Part shown: positions 1 to 11,947 of the stretch, one piece after another
Position numbering within the stretch: position 1 is the stretch's first letter
Layout of the letters: each line of letters starts with the position of its first letter
Translations under genes and position numbers: made by a program
Notes under the pieces: generated by a model
Told to the model about the DNA's origin: nothing
The model's input: only the letters and a program-made list of their open reading frames with translations
The model's database searches: none
Assembly: GCA_031253755.1 (NCBI GenBank)
Contig: JAIRVT010000021.1
Span: 1-34,210 of the forward strand
Source: Enterobacteriaceae bacterium
Lineage (GTDB): Bacteria > Pseudomonadota > Gammaproteobacteria > Enterobacterales > Enterobacteriaceae
Direction: 5' to 3'
DNA: 34,210 bases

Positions 1-35
1 TTTATTTTTTGCTACTTATCGCTTGATATCAAACC

Positions 36-1493
36 TTACATAAAACTTCTGGCCTGCTGGACAATATCAATCAGAGGCTGAGGCCAGACACCGAGCAGCA
101 GTACCAGTAACGCAGTCAGCAACACAACGATACCGCCGGAGGTTTTTGCCCAGTCGCTTGGGGTATCGCGGTTCAGTGCTTTTGGCGCTGGCAGGTACAG
201 ACTCACCATCACACGCAGGTAGTAGTAAAGACCAATCGCACTACCCAAAACCACCGTGCCGGTCAGCCACCACAGTTGGGCTTCAACACCGGTTGCAATC
301 ACATAGAATTTGCCGATGAAACCGAATGTCAGTGGGATACCCGCCAGTGACAGCATCATGATGGTCATGACGGCTGACAGAATCGGTTTATGCCAGAACA
401 AGCCGCGATAAGAGAACAGGGATTCGGCATCCGGGCCTCGGTACGGGCTGGACATCAGGCTGACGACGCCAAACGCACCAATGCTGGCAAGCAGGTAACC
501 CGCCAGATAAAGGCCAGCGGTTTCTTCTGCCAACGTGTGGTCTTTGATGGCAATCAAGACCATCAGCAAGTAACCCAAATGTGCAATGGATGAGTAACCA
601 AGCAGACGTTTGATATTGCTCTGCGTCAGTGCCATCAGGTTACCGAACAGAATCGAAGCAATGGCAATGACGGTTAACACAATGCGCAAGGTTTCGCTGT
701 CAGTGACCGGTGCCGCAACAAACAAACGCATCACGACAGCGAAAATCGCTACTTTGCTCGCGGTTGCCAGAAAGGTGGATACCGGTGCTGGCGCGCCCTG
801 ATACACATCCGGTGTCCAGAGTTGGAAAGGTACGAGGGACAGTTTAAAGCCCAATCCCACAATCATCATGCCTAATCCGGCCATCACTAACGGCTCATGG
901 AGCTTGCTGTCGCTCAGGCTTTGACCCAGTGCTGTAAAAGACAAATCACCCGATTCCGCGTACAACAGCGCAATACCGAACAGCAGGAACGAAGAGGCTG
1001 CCGCAGACAGCAGCATATATTTGATACTCGCTTCCAGTGAACGTTTCTGGCGGAATGCGTAACCAATCAGGCCAAACAGCGGCAGAGTCAGCAATTCAAT
1101 ACCGATAAACAGGGATGCCATATGGTTGGCAGCAGAGAGCAGAATGCCGCCGACCGTCGCAATCAGCACCAGCAAATAGAACTCTTCTTTGTTATCGGGA
1201 TAATTTTCCAACCATGAGTAGGCGAATGTCGTTGTTGCAAGGCTCGCAACCAGCACCAGCGCAGTATAGAACATTGCAAAGCGATCCACATGAAGCAGTG
1301 GAGTCACATCCATTGGCTCCAAATCCCCGACAGAAAAGAGGGAAAGCAGAGCCAGATTCAAACCAATCACCGTCAGGGCGACATTAGTGAAATGATCGCG
1401 TCGCCATGCAATGGACAGCATCACAACCACCACCGTCAATCCGACGATCAATAGCGGCAACAGTGCGATCAATTGTTCAGAAGTTATTGTCAT
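36..1493 (-). CDS. nuoN: NADH:quinone oxidoreductase subunit N
   Basis: NuoN is one of the three antiporter-like subunits of the membrane arm of complex I and carries out one of its proton translocation steps in the inner membrane. The 485-residue product has the family's usual length and is almost entirely hydrophobic, with about 14 membrane segments. The conserved ionisable residues of the proton channel are present: Glu133 in the stretch [13 protein letters not shown] and Lys217 in [17 protein letters not shown]. It is the last gene of the nuo operon and starts 6 bases after the nuoM stop. Only 35 bases lie beyond its stop in the window, so no terminator can be judged. Assignment to nuoN rather than nuoM or nuoL rests on the sequence and on its last place in the operon. 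Confidence 0.98.
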   Translation of the reverse strand: MTITSEQLIALLPLLIVGLTVVVVMLSIAWRRDHFTNVALTVIGLNLALLSLFSVGDLEPMDVTPLLHVDRFAMFYTALVLVASLATTTFAYSWLENYPDNKEEFYLLVLIATVGGILLSAANHMASLFIGIELLTLPLFGLIGYAFRQKRSLEASIKYMLLSAAASSFLLFGIALLYAESGDLSFTALGQSLSDSKLHEPLVMAGLGMMIVGLGFKLSLVPFQLWTPDVYQGAPAPVSTFLATASKVAIFAVVMRLFVAAPVTDSETLRIVLTVIAIASILFGNLMALTQSNIKRLLGYSSIAHLGYLLMVLIAIKDHTLAEETAGLYLAGYLLASIGAFGVVSLMSSPYRGPDAESLFSYRGLFWHKPILSAVMTIMMLSLAGIPLTFGFIGKFYVIATGVEAQLWWLTGTVVLGSAIGLYYYLRVMVSLYLPAPKALNRDTPSDWAKTSGGIVVLLTALLVLLLGVWPQPLIDIVQQARSFM

Positions 1494-1499
1494 GGCGAA

Positions 1500-3020
1500 T
1501 TACGGCCTTGTAGTTAAAAGTGAAGCTGAATACCAGTTCTGGATGTTGCTCATTGCCGCAGCAGAAGTATCAAGCACCGGTTGCGGGTAAAAACCGAGAA
1601 TCACCAGCAATACAACCAGCAACAGCAAAATAGAGATTTCGCGCCCATCCATCTTCGGTAATGGTTCATCCGATTTCGGCGTGCCGTAATAAGCCTTTTG
1701 CATCAGATACAGTGCATAGACGGAGGCAAAAACCAGACCAAATACAGAGATTGTCGTAATCAGTGTGAATTTGCTGAAACTGCCGAACAGGATCATAAAT
1801 TCACCGACAAAGTTACCGGTTCCCGGCATACCCAATGTTGCAACGGCAAAGAACAGCGATATGCCCGGCAACAGTTGGATTCTTCCCCACAAACCGCCCA
1901 TCTGACTCATATCACGGGTATGCAGGCGCTCGTACAGCTGGCCGCACAGAATGAACAGACCCGCTGCTGACAGACCATGCGCAATCATTTGGATCACCGC
2001 ACCCTGATAAGCCAGTTGGCTGCCGGTATAAATCGCAATCAGAACAAAACCCATGTGCGAAACACTGGTATAGGCAATCAGGCGCTTGATGTCAGTCTGG
2101 CTGAACGCCATCCATGCGCCGTAGAAAATCCCGACGATACCCAGCCACATTGCGATAGGGGCAAATTCCGCAGACGCTTGTGGGAACAGCGGCAGGCTGA
2201 AACGCAACAGGCCATATGCTGCGGTTTTCAGCAAAATCCCGGCGAGGTCAACAGAACCCGCAGTCGGAGCCTGACTGTGTGCATCCGGCAACCAGCCGTG
2301 CAAAGGCACAACCGGCATTTTCACCGCAAAGGCGATAAAGAAGCCCAGCATCAGCAGATATTGCACAGTATGCGACATCGGGGTATTCAGCAAATCGGCA
2401 TAGTCGAAAGACCAGACACCGGTTGCATCGTGGTGAATGAAAGCCAGTGCCAGAATCGAAATCAGCATCACCAGACCACTGGCCTGGGTATAAATGAAGA
2501 ATTTTGTCGCTGCCGTAATACGGGTTTTACCTTGTGAACCTCTGTGACCCCACAGGGCAATCAAGAAGTACATCGGTACCAGCATCACTTCCCAGAAGAA
2601 GAAGAACAAGAACAGGTCTATCGCAAGGAAAACCCCCATCACACCGCCGAGAATCCACAGCAGGTTCAGGTGGAAAAAGCCCTGATATGGCTGGTTTTCA
2701 TTCCACGAACAGAGGATTGCCATTAAGCCCAATAGTGCAGTCAGAACCACCATCAACAATGACAGACCATCGAGAGCCAGATGAATGGAGATGCCAAAGC
2801 GTGGTATCCACGACATCTGGAACTCCGATTGCCAGTCTGGAATGCCTTGTGGGTTGATCAGCGAATAACCGCCCTGCAACCAAAGGTGCAGTGAAAGCAG
2901 CAGAGTCAGCCCCATCGCCAGAAGCGCTATCCAACGCGGCATACGTGTGCCGAAGCGTTCTGCCTGCCAACACAGCAGGCCTCCGATGAAGGGCAGAAGA
3001 ATTAGCCAAGGTAATAGCAT
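1500..3020 (-). CDS. nuoM: NADH:quinone oxidoreductase subunit M
   Basis: NuoM is the second antiporter-like, proton-pumping subunit of the complex I membrane arm. The 506-residue product is about the size of the E. coli protein (509). The key charged residues sit at the same positions as in E. coli: Glu144 in FFFWEVMLVPMYFLI and Lys234 in AFAVKMPVVPLHGWLPDAH. About 14 transmembrane segments are visible. The gene lies 19 bases after nuoL and 6 bases before nuoN, in the standard order. An upstream in-frame ATG is not present, and the start is set by the conserved N-terminal MLLPWLILLPFIGG. Nothing is truncated or unusual. Confidence 0.98.
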   Translation of the reverse strand: MLLPWLILLPFIGGLLCWQAERFGTRMPRWIALLAMGLTLLLSLHLWLQGGYSLINPQGIPDWQSEFQMSWIPRFGISIHLALDGLSLLMVVLTALLGLMAILCSWNENQPYQGFFHLNLLWILGGVMGVFLAIDLFLFFFFWEVMLVPMYFLIALWGHRGSQGKTRITAATKFFIYTQASGLVMLISILALAFIHHDATGVWSFDYADLLNTPMSHTVQYLLMLGFFIAFAVKMPVVPLHGWLPDAHSQAPTAGSVDLAGILLKTAAYGLLRFSLPLFPQASAEFAPIAMWLGIVGIFYGAWMAFSQTDIKRLIAYTSVSHMGFVLIAIYTGSQLAYQGAVIQMIAHGLSAAGLFILCGQLYERLHTRDMSQMGGLWGRIQLLPGISLFFAVATLGMPGTGNFVGEFMILFGSFSKFTLITTISVFGLVFASVYALYLMQKAYYGTPKSDEPLPKMDGREISILLLLVVLLVILGFYPQPVLDTSAAAMSNIQNWYSASLLTTRP

Positions 3021-3039
3021 GGCGCAATGTGTCCCTTAA

Positions 3040-4884
3040 TTAAACCAAAAGCAGCAGAGCTAAAACCAGCACTGCACCCAACCCCATAGAGGCAGCGTAC
3101 CAACGGACTTGTCCATTCTGACCCAAGGCCAACCCTTTATTGCCCCAACGTGACAAAATGGCAGGGATGTTCATCAATGAGTTCAGAGGATCATGTCGCA
3201 GCAGATGCGTTATACCTTTATACGGTTTTACCAATACCCAGTCATACAGAGCATCGAATCCCCACGCATGAAACCACCATGTTGAGAAAAAGCGCCCCGG
3301 AGCACTGTTGGCTACCGCATTCACCAGACTGCGTTTGCCAAGGTACAACGCTGCGGCCAGCAAAATACCCAGCACAGCAACCACACCGGACACAATTTCC
3401 AGTGTCATCTTATTATGCCCATGTGCAACACCATCTGGCAGGACATTCGCCAGCGGTTGCTTAATCAACGCACCAACAAATGTGGACAGCACTAACAGTA
3501 CCGCCAATGGCAGGGTATGAGTAATGCCTTTAACTGCATGTGCTTTGGTATTTTCTTTTCCGTGGAATACGATAAAGATCATACGGAAGGTATACAGTGA
3601 GGTCATCAGTGCCCCAACCAGACCCGCCAGCATCAGGTTCATATGCCCATTTGCCAGTGCGCCCCACAGGATTTCATCTTTACTGAAGAAGCCTGCGGTC
3701 AGCAGCGGCAGGGCTGACAACGCTGAACCCCCGACCAGAAAGCAGAGATACACGAACGGAATGTGTTTTCTTAATCCGCCCATTTTGAAAATGTTCTGCT
3801 CATGGTGGCAAGCCAGAATCACTGAACCGGAAGCCAGGAACAGCAGCGCCTTAAAGAACGCATGGGTCATCAAATGGAAAATTGCGGCATCCCACGCCTG
3901 TACGCCCAGTGCCAGAAACATGTAACCGATCTGGCTCATGGTGGAGTATGCCAGTACGCGTTTGATATCGGTCTGCACCAGTGCTGCAAAGCCTGCCAGC
4001 AATAGCGTCACTGCACCAACAATGCCCACCAAATGCAGAATGTCAGGTGCCATCAGAAACAAAGCATGGCTGCGGGCGATCAGGTAAACACCGGCAGTAA
4101 CCATTGTTGCGGCGTGGATCAGGGCAGAAACCGGTGTCGGGCCTGCCATCGCATCCGCCAACCACGTTTGCAGTGGCAACTGTGCTGATTTACCCACTGC
4201 GCCGCCCAGAATCATCAGAGTTGCCCATGTGATAGCGCTAGAACCTGCTTCAATATGTTGCGGAGCCAGAACAGCCAGTTCACGGAAGCTCAACGTGCCA
4301 AGCTGGTCGTAAAGGATAAACATACCGATAGCGAGGAACACATCCCCCACACGCGTCACGATAAAAGCTTTCATCGCGGCTGCGCCATTGGCCGGAGTTT
4401 TGTAGTAGAAACCAATCAACAGGTAACTACACAGCCCTACTCCTTCCCAGCCGAGGTACATCAGCAGCATGTTATCTGCCAGAACCAGAACGACCATGCT
4501 GGCGATAAACAGGTTGGTGTAGGCGAAGAAACGAGAGTAGCCCTCTTCTCCGCGCATGTACCATGAAGCATAAACGTGGATCAGGAAACCAACGCCTGTT
4601 ACCACACTCAACATGGTCAATGACAGGCCATCCAGTACCAGAGTGACCGGAATATTGAAATCGCCTGCATCCATCCAGTTCCATAATGTCTGGGTGTAAA
4701 CGAAATAACCGCCATCATGATAGGAAAGAAAGTCTATTCCGGCCCAAAGCGTAACCAACGCTGCCAAACCGACAGAACCAATGCCGACGGTTGCTGACAG
4801 ATTTTCAGACCAGCGACCACGGGAGAATGCCAACAGCAGAAACCCTAGCAGTGGCAACAGAATTGTTAAATAGAGTAAGTTCAT
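3040..4884 (-). CDS. nuoL: NADH:quinone oxidoreductase subunit L
   Basis: NuoL is the largest antiporter-like subunit, at the tip of the complex I membrane arm. Its long C-terminal lateral helix runs along NuoM and NuoN. The 614-residue product matches the E. coli length (613). The core contains [20 protein letters not shown] with Glu147 and [20 protein letters not shown] with Lys232, the conserved proton-channel residues. The motif [19 protein letters not shown] is also intact. The C-terminal part (about 490-614) holds the amphipathic lateral helix and the final anchor. Its ATG overlaps the nuoK stop by four bases (ATGA), which implies translational coupling. Confidence 0.98.
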   Translation of the reverse strand: MNLLYLTILLPLLGFLLLAFSRGRWSENLSATVGIGSVGLAALVTLWAGIDFLSYHDGGYFVYTQTLWNWMDAGDFNIPVTLVLDGLSLTMLSVVTGVGFLIHVYASWYMRGEEGYSRFFAYTNLFIASMVVLVLADNMLLMYLGWEGVGLCSYLLIGFYYKTPANGAAAMKAFIVTRVGDVFLAIGMFILYDQLGTLSFRELAVLAPQHIEAGSSAITWATLMILGGAVGKSAQLPLQTWLADAMAGPTPVSALIHAATMVTAGVYLIARSHALFLMAPDILHLVGIVGAVTLLLAGFAALVQTDIKRVLAYSTMSQIGYMFLALGVQAWDAAIFHLMTHAFFKALLFLASGSVILACHHEQNIFKMGGLRKHIPFVYLCFLVGGSALSALPLLTAGFFSKDEILWGALANGHMNLMLAGLVGALMTSLYTFRMIFIVFHGKENTKAHAVKGITHTLPLAVLLVLSTFVGALIKQPLANVLPDGVAHGHNKMTLEIVSGVVAVLGILLAAALYLGKRSLVNAVANSAPGRFFSTWWFHAWGFDALYDWVLVKPYKGITHLLRHDPLNSLMNIPAILSRWGNKGLALGQNGQVRWYAASMGLGAVLVLALLLLV

Positions 4885-5183
4885 CCGCGCATCTCACTGA
4901 CTGTATCAATATTCAGGTTCTGGCGACGACGGTGCAACTGTAATAACAGTGCCAGACCGACACTCGCCTCGGCTGCTGCCAGACTGATAGCCAGAATGTA
5001 CATCACCTGCCCATCAGGCTGAAGGTGAGAACTGCCGGCAACAATAAATGCCAGTGCTGAGGCATTGATCATAATTTCCAGACCAATCAGCATAAATAAC
5101 AGATTGCGACGGATAATCAGGCAGGCAAAACCCAGCGTAAATAAAATAGCTGCCAGAATTAACCCGTGTTCCAAAGGTATCAT
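4881..5183 (-). CDS. nuoK: NADH:quinone oxidoreductase subunit K
   Basis: NuoK is a small subunit of three membrane helices (MrpC-like) in the complex I membrane arm. The 100-residue product has exactly the usual length. The two buried glutamates needed for proton transfer are present at the standard positions: Glu36 in [17 protein letters not shown] and Glu72 in [17 protein letters not shown]. The gene starts two bases after the nuoJ stop and its stop overlaps the nuoL start, so nuoJ, nuoK and nuoL are tightly coupled. Confidence 0.98.
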   Translation of the reverse strand: MIPLEHGLILAAILFTLGFACLIIRRNLLFMLIGLEIMINASALAFIVAGSSHLQPDGQVMYILAISLAAAEASVGLALLLQLHRRRQNLNIDTVSEMRG

Positions 5184-5185
5184 TA

Positions 5186-5713
5186 TTATTGCTCCTCCAC
5201 GCGATTACTGATCACTTCACCCTGACGGTTTTCACGACCCACATGATAAGCCACCACCAGCCCTGCCAGTAATAATAAGGATGCCAGTTCTACGACCAGC
5301 ACATACGGCCCGAACAGGCTGATACCGACTTCTTTGGCACTGACAACGCCACCGCTGATTGTCACCTCTGGAATACTATGGATGGCAAAAATCAACACTA
5401 TCAGCAGGATGACTGAAAGGATGGATGGACCAATCCATGCACCCGGATTCAGCCACCCTCTTTCCTGTTCAACAACCGATTTGCCGAGATTCAGCATCAT
5501 CACGACGAAGACGAACAACACCATGATCGCCCCGGCATAAACGATGATTTCCAGCGCCCCGGCAAGGTAAGCACCCAACGAAAAGAACACGACTGAAAGT
5601 GCCAGCAGGGAAATAATCAGGTACAACAACGCATGGATCGGATTGGTGTGCGTTATAACCCTGAGAGTGGCAAGGATGGCAACCAGCCCTGCGATATAAA
5701 ATGCAAATTCCAT
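5186..5713 (-). CDS. nuoJ: NADH:quinone oxidoreductase subunit J
   Basis: NuoJ is an inner-membrane subunit of complex I with five transmembrane helices, next to NuoA, NuoH and NuoK. Its third helix is thought to change shape during coupling. The product is 175 residues, slightly shorter than E. coli NuoJ (184), mainly at the C-terminus. The motif [18 protein letters not shown] (about residues 59-76), typical of the family, is present, and five hydrophobic stretches can be seen. It lies 12 bases after nuoI and 2 bases before nuoK. Confidence 0.97.
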   Translation of the reverse strand: MEFAFYIAGLVAILATLRVITHTNPIHALLYLIISLLALSVVFFSLGAYLAGALEIIVYAGAIMVLFVFVVMMLNLGKSVVEQERGWLNPGAWIGPSILSVILLIVLIFAIHSIPEVTISGGVVSAKEVGISLFGPYVLVVELASLLLLAGLVVAYHVGRENRQGEVISNRVEEQ

Positions 5714-5725
5714 GAATATCGCTCC

Positions 5726-6268
5726 TTATGGCAACAGGCTTTTCACATCGATAGGTTTGGCTTCATTGTCGGCATCACCTTTATCTTTGCCATCAATCGC
5801 CATACCTGTCTTGCGGTAAAAGTTATAATCAGGGTATTTACCCGGCCCGGAAATCAGCAGATCTTCTTTTTCATACACCAGATCCTGACGTTTAAATTCC
5901 CCCAGTTCAAAATCCGGCGTCAGCTGGATAGCGGTCGTCGGACACGCTTCCTCGCACAGCCCACAGAAAATGCAACGGGAAAAGTTGACGCGGAAAAACT
6001 CCGGATACCAACGGCCATCTTTGTGTTCGGCTTTTTGCAGCGAAATACATCCCACCGGACAGACTGCCGCACACAGGTTACAGGCAACACAACGCTCTTC
6101 TCCATCAGGATCACGCGTCAGAACAATGCGTCCACGGTAACGGGGTGGCAAATAAACCGGTTCTTCCGGGTACATTTTTGTTTCGCGTTTATGGAAGGCG
6201 TGAAGCCCTATCATCCAAATACTGCGTACCTGGGTGCCAAAACCGACCAATAACTCTTTTAATGTCAT
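5726..6268 (-). CDS. nuoI: NADH:quinone oxidoreductase subunit I (8Fe ferredoxin type)
   Basis: NuoI is the peripheral-arm subunit that carries two [4Fe-4S] clusters (N6a and N6b) and passes electrons toward cluster N2 in NuoB. The 180-residue protein has both four-cysteine motifs. One is [15 protein letters not shown] (Cys60, 63, 66 and 70). The other is [14 protein letters not shown] (Cys99, 102, 105 and 109). The fourth cysteine of each cluster is followed by proline, as in other 2[4Fe-4S] ferredoxins. The N-terminal helix with [17 protein letters not shown] anchors it to the membrane arm. It follows nuoH by 15 bases. Confidence 0.98.
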   Translation of the reverse strand: MTLKELLVGFGTQVRSIWMIGLHAFHKRETKMYPEEPVYLPPRYRGRIVLTRDPDGEERCVACNLCAAVCPVGCISLQKAEHKDGRWYPEFFRVNFSRCIFCGLCEEACPTTAIQLTPDFELGEFKRQDLVYEKEDLLISGPGKYPDYNFYRKTGMAIDGKDKGDADNEAKPIDVKSLLP

Positions 6269-6283
6269 GGTTCAATCACCCCT

Positions 6284-7261
6284 TCATTGAGCGTTGTATA
6301 AAATCACTGCGGCAGTCGCCAGCAAGTTGAGTAAAGTTAATGGCAGACAAATCTTCCAGCCGAAGGACATCACTTGGTCATAACGGGGACGCGGCAACGA
6401 AGCACGGATCAGGATGAACATCATCATGAAAAATGCCGTTTTCAGCGCAAACCAGACGAATGAAGGCAGGAAAGGCCCATGCCAGCCACCAAAGAACAGT
6501 GTGACGATTAAAGCGGATACGGTCACGATACCGATATATTCACCCACAAAGAACATACCGAATTTCATACCGGAATATTCGATGTGATAACCATCTGCCA
6601 GTTCCTGCTCTGCTTCCGGCTGGTCAAACGGATGACGGTGACATACCGCAACACCCGCGATAGCAAAGGTCAGGAAGCCAAAGAACTGAGGAATAACGTT
6701 CCACAGATGTTCCTGTGAATTCACGATATCTGTCATGTTGAAAGAGCCGGCCTGCGCGACGACGCCCATCATGGACAGACCGAGAAACACTTCATAGCTC
6801 AACGTCTGGGCAGATGCACGCATCGCACCTAATAAGGCGTATTTGTTGTTGCTCGACCAACCGGCAAACAACACGGCATAAACAGCCAGACCCGCCATCA
6901 TCATGAAGAACAGGATGCCAATGTTCAGATCCGATACTGCCCATGTTGAGCTGACCGGCACAATAGCAAAAGCCAGCAACAGAGCACAGAACCCGACAAT
7001 AGGCGCCAGTGTAAAGATCATCCGGTCAGCGAAACGCGGTGCCCAGTCTTCTTTGAAGAACATTTTGATCATGTCAGCGGCAATCTGTAATGAACCGCCC
7101 CAGCCGACACGGTTTGGCCCGTAACGGTTCTGGAACAGGCCCAATATCCGGCGCTCACCAAAACTCATGAGCGCTCCGCAGACAACCACCACCAGCAAGA
7201 TGATAATCGCTTTCAGCACGGAAAGCAGGATTTCAATTAATTCGGGAGTAATCCAACTCAT
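6284..7261 (-). CDS. nuoH: NADH:quinone oxidoreductase subunit H
   Basis: NuoH is the eight-helix membrane subunit that joins the peripheral and membrane arms and lines much of the ubiquinone-binding cavity. The 325-residue product has the same length as E. coli NuoH. Family signatures are [20 protein letters not shown] near residue 40 and the acidic loop [20 protein letters not shown] near residue 215, which faces the quinone chamber. Its ATG overlaps the last base of the nuoG stop codon (TAATG), which suggests coupled translation. Confidence 0.98.
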   Translation of the reverse strand: MSWITPELIEILLSVLKAIIILLVVVVCGALMSFGERRILGLFQNRYGPNRVGWGGSLQIAADMIKMFFKEDWAPRFADRMIFTLAPIVGFCALLLAFAIVPVSSTWAVSDLNIGILFFMMMAGLAVYAVLFAGWSSNNKYALLGAMRASAQTLSYEVFLGLSMMGVVAQAGSFNMTDIVNSQEHLWNVIPQFFGFLTFAIAGVAVCHRHPFDQPEAEQELADGYHIEYSGMKFGMFFVGEYIGIVTVSALIVTLFFGGWHGPFLPSFVWFALKTAFFMMMFILIRASLPRPRYDQVMSFGWKICLPLTLLNLLATAAVILYNAQ

Positions 7262-9984
7262 TATGCAACCTCCCGCAAGTTATTGACTGGTTTACCCGCC
7301 AGAACCGGTGGAATGCCCGGCATACCCATCGGCAGACCAATCTGGCCCTGAGCAAGATGACCACTCAGGCGCACGCTCAAACGTAATTGTTGCCCCGCAC
7401 ATTCAAATGCCATCATGGCACCTTCTTTCACATTCAGCTGTTCAGCATCCTGATGATTCATCATGACGTACAGCTCAGGCATCCGCTCTTGAATGACCTC
7501 AGCTCGCTGGGATAATTCATCGCTGCCGAACAGGTGGAAATAAGGTGCGATAGACCACTCATTTTTCTGTGCAGTAAAGGCTGCCGGAATGCTGTCAAAA
7601 TAGTTCAGACCGCCGTCCACGGCTTCGATCAGACGCACGCCGGGATCACCGAAACGCAGTTTGCCCCCCACTTCTGCCTGAAATTTGTTCCATGCCTGTG
7701 GTGAGTTCCAACCCGGTGCCCATGCAAATGGGATTTGTTGACGTTCAGCAAATGGACTGTTGTTACCTTCCATTGAGAAAGCAAATGCCGTATCGATATC
7801 CTGCGGCTGACGCTGTTCATGCACGCTGACATTTGCCAGCATTGCAGTACGCCCGCTGTAACGATGCGGTGAACGCGCCAATTTCTGACCACGGATACGG
7901 AATGTGGCATCCGGTGCCGCATTGACGATACCCTTGAATTGTGGCATCGCTTTGACGCAGGCCTCAATCACATGATCAAGCTGAGTCCAGTCTGTCTGGC
8001 ATTGAGTGTAAGTGGTGTACAGTGAGTGCATCCAACGCCAGCTTTCCAGCATAACAACGGATTTGTCGTAAAATGCCGGTTCATATACTTGGAAATAGCG
8101 TTGAGCGCGGCCTTCCTGATTGACCAGAGTACCGTCGCTTTCCGCAAAGCTGGACGCGGACAGGATAAGATGAGCTTTATCCATAATAGCGGTGCGCTGA
8201 TGGTCAACCACAATCAGGTTTTTCAGGCTATCCAGTGCACTGTCAATTTTATCGGCTGGTGCATGACGATAGAGGTCATTTTCCATCACGATAGCCGTAT
8301 CTGAATCGCCTTTGGCAATACGCTGTAAAGCCACATCCAGTGGTTGTGCTTCCATCATCGCCAAACCAAGACTATTCGCATACGCAGCGACATAGGAAAG
8401 GCCAACATCCGCCCGGTTATCTTTCAGCGCCCAAGCAATATTCGCCGCCGCCTGAATCAGCGTATCGCTGCCCGCGTTGCTGCCACTGATAATCAATGGT
8501 TTTTTCGCTTCGCGCAGCACTTGAGCGACCAGCTCGACTTTCGCTTTCAGTTCATCCGGCAGGTCATTAACCGCAGGGGCGATGTTATTCAGTGCATGGG
8601 CGATGGCAAAGCCGAAACGTGCCTGATCATCCACCGGTGCACGGTAACTCCATGCAGCAACATCATCCAGACGGGTTTCATCAACGCTGGTCAAAAACAG
8701 CGGATACTTGGCGTGCTGGCCAATGTTCATCACCGCCGCGATCTGCCAGTCTGCCACTTTCTGGGCTGCCGCCATCTCACGCGCTTTGCCCTTAACGGCC
8801 TGACGTACTGACAATGCCATACGGGCTGCGGTTTGGGTCAGATCTTCACCCAATACTAATACGGCATCGTAATCTTCAATTTCACGCAAGGATGGAGTAT
8901 ATACACCGCCCTGTTGCAGAATCTCCAGCATCATATTGAGCCGGTGCTGTTCTTCCGCTGCAATGCCGCTGTAAAAGTTATTTGCACCAACCAATTCACG
9001 CAGTGCAAAGTTACTTTCGATACTGGCGCGCGGTGAACCGATACCGATAACATTTTTCCCCTGACGCAGAATATCCGCCCCGCCCTGCATCACCTGTTCA
9101 GCATTCAGTGAAATCCACTGATCACCACGTAGCTGTTGTGGCTGGCTAGGACGATCATCACGGTTAACATAACCATAGCCAAAACGGCCACGGTCACACA
9201 TGAAATAGTGGTTAACCGTACCGTTATAACGGTTTTCGATCCGACGTAATTCACCGTAACGTTCACCGGGGCTGGTATTACAGCCGATACTGCATTGCTG
9301 GCAGATACTCGGTGCAAACTGCATATCCCATTTACGGTTATAGCGCTCTGAGTGGGTTTTGTCGGTAAATACGCCCGTCGGACAAATTTCGACTAAGTTA
9401 CCGGAAAATTCACTTTCCAGTGTTCCCTCGACAGGACGCCCAAAATAAACGTTGTCATGCGCACCATAAACGCCGAAATCCGTGCCATCCGCATAATCTT
9501 TGTAGTAGCGGACACAGCGGTAACAGGCGATACAGCGGTTCATTTCATGTGAAATGAAAGGGCCCAGTTCCTGATTTTTATGAGTGCGTTTGGTGAAACG
9601 GTATTTACGGAATGAGTGCCCCGTCATGACCGTCATATCCTGCAAGTGGCAGTTACCGCCCTCTTCACAAACAGGACAGTCATGCGGATGGTTGGTCATT
9701 AACCATTCCACAACACTTGCGCGGAACTGTTTGGCTTCTTCATCATCAATGGAGATATAAGTGCCATCTGAAGCGGGTGTCATACAGGACATCACCAGAC
9801 GACCACGTGTATCTTCCGCGTTCTGATATTGCTTGACCGCGCACTGGCGGCAAGCACCAACGCTTCCCAGCGCTGGATGCCAGCAAAAATAAGGTATATC
9901 AAGCCCCAGTGAGAGGCAGGCTTGTAACAGGTTATCAGCCCCGTTTACGTCATAATCTTTGCCGTCTACATGTATCGTAGCCAT
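7261..9984 (-). CDS. nuoG: NADH:quinone oxidoreductase subunit G
   Basis: NuoG is the largest peripheral-arm subunit and carries several Fe-S clusters on a molybdopterin-oxidoreductase-like scaffold. Counted from the chosen start, Cys34, Cys45, Cys48 and Cys67 make the [2Fe-2S] N1b site. [14 protein letters not shown] gives the His/Cys ligands of N5. CIACYRC with a later Cys gives N4. CQQCSIGC near residue 228 belongs to the extra cluster N7 found in some bacteria, including E. coli. The frame is open to an ATG at 10029, but [15 protein letters not shown] at 9984 aligns with the E. coli N-terminus and gives 907 residues (E. coli 908). The Shine-Dalgarno sequence is weak (GGGAAG, 10 bases away), so an ATG three codons earlier remains possible. 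Confidence 0.96.
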   Translation of the reverse strand: MATIHVDGKDYDVNGADNLLQACLSLGLDIPYFCWHPALGSVGACRQCAVKQYQNAEDTRGRLVMSCMTPASDGTYISIDDEEAKQFRASVVEWLMTNHPHDCPVCEEGGNCHLQDMTVMTGHSFRKYRFTKRTHKNQELGPFISHEMNRCIACYRCVRYYKDYADGTDFGVYGAHDNVYFGRPVEGTLESEFSGNLVEICPTGVFTDKTHSERYNRKWDMQFAPSICQQCSIGCNTSPGERYGELRRIENRYNGTVNHYFMCDRGRFGYGYVNRDDRPSQPQQLRGDQWISLNAEQVMQGGADILRQGKNVIGIGSPRASIESNFALRELVGANNFYSGIAAEEQHRLNMMLEILQQGGVYTPSLREIEDYDAVLVLGEDLTQTAARMALSVRQAVKGKAREMAAAQKVADWQIAAVMNIGQHAKYPLFLTSVDETRLDDVAAWSYRAPVDDQARFGFAIAHALNNIAPAVNDLPDELKAKVELVAQVLREAKKPLIISGSNAGSDTLIQAAANIAWALKDNRADVGLSYVAAYANSLGLAMMEAQPLDVALQRIAKGDSDTAIVMENDLYRHAPADKIDSALDSLKNLIVVDHQRTAIMDKAHLILSASSFAESDGTLVNQEGRAQRYFQVYEPAFYDKSVVMLESWRWMHSLYTTYTQCQTDWTQLDHVIEACVKAMPQFKGIVNAAPDATFRIRGQKLARSPHRYSGRTAMLANVSVHEQRQPQDIDTAFAFSMEGNNSPFAERQQIPFAWAPGWNSPQAWNKFQAEVGGKLRFGDPGVRLIEAVDGGLNYFDSIPAAFTAQKNEWSIAPYFHLFGSDELSQRAEVIQERMPELYVMMNHQDAEQLNVKEGAMMAFECAGQQLRLSVRLSGHLAQGQIGLPMGMPGIPPVLAGKPVNNLREVA

Positions 9985-10038
9985 AGTCAGCATGCTTCCC
10001 AATGGCCTGCCATAGCAGGCGTTGAACAAATGTCAGTT

Positions 10039-11403
10039 TTACCAGCGCTGCTTAAGCAGGTTTGGCTGAATTCCCGTAATCAGACGGGTGTTTCCGTAAT
10101 CTTTGGTGACAATTCCCGCTTCGAATTCTTCCCGGAAATATTTAATCGCACTCTGCAAAGGTTCTACGGCACCGGGTGCATGGGCACAGAATGTTTTACC
10201 GGGACCAAGAGAGCGACAGAGCTGTTCCAACGTTTCGATATCACCGGGCTGCCCTTTCCCCTCTTCAATCGCGCGGAGAATTTTGACACTCCAAGGCAAA
10301 CCATCACGGCACGGTGTACACCAGCCGCAGGATTCACGGGCAAAAAATTCTTCCAGATTACGGGTCAGAGAAACCATGTTGATTTCATGATCAACGGCCA
10401 TCGCAAGCGCAGTTCCCAAGCGGCTGCCCGCTTTGCCGATATGCTCGAAATCCATAGGCAGATCAAGGTGGTCAGCTGTCAGGAAATCGGTTCCTGCACC
10501 ACCCGGCTGCCACGCTTTGAATTTCAGCCCATCGCGCATACCACCAGCATAATCTTCAAGAATTTCGCGGGCTGTCGTGCCAAACGGCAACTCCCAGACA
10601 CCCGGATTTTTGACCCGACCGGAGAAGCCCATCAGTTTGGTGCCGGCATCTTTACTTTTGCCTTCACTTAAGCCGATATACCACTCTTTGCCATGTTCAA
10701 GAATGGCCGGAACATTACACAGGGTTTCTACGTTATTGACGCAGGTCGGTTTTCCCCAAACACCTGCCGATGCCGGGAATGGTGGTTTGGAACGCGGGTT
10801 GGCACGGCGCCCTTCAAGGGAGTTAATCAGTGCGGTTTCTTCACCACAGATATAACGCCCTGCGCCGGTATGAACAAACAGTTCAAAATCAAAGCCACTG
10901 CCCAGAATGTTTTTGCCAAGCAAACCCGCCGCTTTTGCCTCTTCGATTGCTCTGCGAAGATGCACTGCGGCTTCAATATATTCACCACGCAGGAAGATGT
11001 AGCCACGGTAGGCTTTCAGCGCAAAAGCACTGATCAACATGCCTTCCACCAGTAAATGTGGCAATTGCTCCATCAGCAACCGGTCTTTATAAGTGCCCGG
11101 CTCCATTTCATCAGCATTGCACAGCAAATAGCGGATATTCATGCTGTCATCTTTCGGCATCAGGCTCCACTTCAGACCAGTGGAAAAACCCGCGCCGCCG
11201 CGCCCTTTCAGGCCAGCGTCTTTCACCAGTGCGGTGATTTCTTCAGAAGCCATGCCTCTCAGCGCTTTTTCGGCTCCCTTGTAACCATTCTTACTGCGAT
11301 ATTCATCCAGCCAAACAGGTTGTTGGTCATCACGCAACCGCCATGTCAGGGGATGAGTTTCCGCTGTGCGGATAATATCTTTCACTCCTGAATGCGTTGT
11401 CAT
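10039..11403 (-). CDS. nuoF: NADH:quinone oxidoreductase subunit F (NADH- and FMN-binding)
   Basis: NuoF binds NADH and FMN and is the electron entry point of complex I at the tip of the peripheral arm. The 454-residue protein shows the glycine-rich nucleotide-binding loop [13 protein letters not shown] (from residue 67). The FMN/NADH region [21 protein letters not shown] follows near residue 178. The [4Fe-4S] N3 ligands are Cys359, Cys362 and Cys365 in [11 protein letters not shown], and Cys406. It is about nine residues longer than E. coli NuoF at the N-terminus. Its ATG overlaps the nuoE stop by four bases (ATGA). NuoE, NuoF and NuoG together form the NADH dehydrogenase module. Confidence 0.98.
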   Translation of the reverse strand: MTTHSGVKDIIRTAETHPLTWRLRDDQQPVWLDEYRSKNGYKGAEKALRGMASEEITALVKDAGLKGRGGAGFSTGLKWSLMPKDDSMNIRYLLCNADEMEPGTYKDRLLMEQLPHLLVEGMLISAFALKAYRGYIFLRGEYIEAAVHLRRAIEEAKAAGLLGKNILGSGFDFELFVHTGAGRYICGEETALINSLEGRRANPRSKPPFPASAGVWGKPTCVNNVETLCNVPAILEHGKEWYIGLSEGKSKDAGTKLMGFSGRVKNPGVWELPFGTTAREILEDYAGGMRDGLKFKAWQPGGAGTDFLTADHLDLPMDFEHIGKAGSRLGTALAMAVDHEINMVSLTRNLEEFFARESCGWCTPCRDGLPWSVKILRAIEEGKGQPGDIETLEQLCRSLGPGKTFCAHAPGAVEPLQSAIKYFREEFEAGIVTKDYGNTRLITGIQPNLLKQRW

Positions 11404-11945
11404 TGATACTGCTCCAGCAATTTTTCAATTTCTTCGGGTTTCACATAACTGTGGGTATCTTCGTCAATCATCATGGTTGGCCCCTTGTCACAGTTGCCCA
11501 GACAACAAGTCGGCAGTAGCGTGAAACGCCCGTCTGCCGTGGTCTGGCCCGGACGAATGCTCAGGTGTTTTTCGATTGCCGCCTGAATTCCCTGATAGCC
11601 GGTGATATGACAGACAACACTGTCACAATAACGGATGATGTGACGCCCTACAGGCTGGCGGTAAATCTGGCTGTAAAATGTCGCCACACCTTCCACATCA
11701 CTGGCAGGAATGCCTAAAACGTCAGCGATAGCGAAAATCGCCCCATCCGGCACCCAACCACGCTGTTTTTGCACAATTTTCAGTGCTTCGATTGACGCTG
11801 CACGCGGATCTTCGTAATGGTGTTTTTCATGCTCGATGGCATCACGTTCCACGGCACTTAACATGAACTCAGCAGGTGTCTGAGCGTCCGTTACGTTAAC
11901 CACATCAAGGCGTGCTTGCTTGTTTGCGTTAAATTCACTTTGCAT
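11400..11945 (-). CDS. nuoE: NADH:quinone oxidoreductase subunit E
   Basis: NuoE is a thioredoxin-like [2Fe-2S] protein holding cluster N1a next to the flavin of NuoF. The ligands are Cys107 and Cys112 in [12 protein letters not shown], and Cys148 and Cys152 in [12 protein letters not shown]. The protein is 181 residues, 15 longer than E. coli NuoE. The extra length is all in a non-conserved N-terminus before [19 protein letters not shown], and no internal ATG gives a better start. The start codon lies two bases after the nuoC stop, and the stop overlaps the nuoF start. Confidence 0.97.
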   Translation of the reverse strand: MQSEFNANKQARLDVVNVTDAQTPAEFMLSAVERDAIEHEKHHYEDPRAASIEALKIVQKQRGWVPDGAIFAIADVLGIPASDVEGVATFYSQIYRQPVGRHIIRYCDSVVCHITGYQGIQAAIEKHLSIRPGQTTADGRFTLLPTCCLGNCDKGPTMMIDEDTHSYVKPEEIEKLLEQYQ

Positions 11946-11947
11946 CG

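Noticed and set aside
23..32. TTGATATCAA palindrome after nuoN as an Fnr site
   Set aside because: The Fnr box needs four bases between TTGAT and ATCAA; here there are none, and it lies downstream of a gene.
1977..2537. 186-residue open frame on the plus strand opposite nuoM
   Set aside because: It is antisense to a strongly conserved gene with low-complexity His/Gln/Arg composition typical of a shadow frame.
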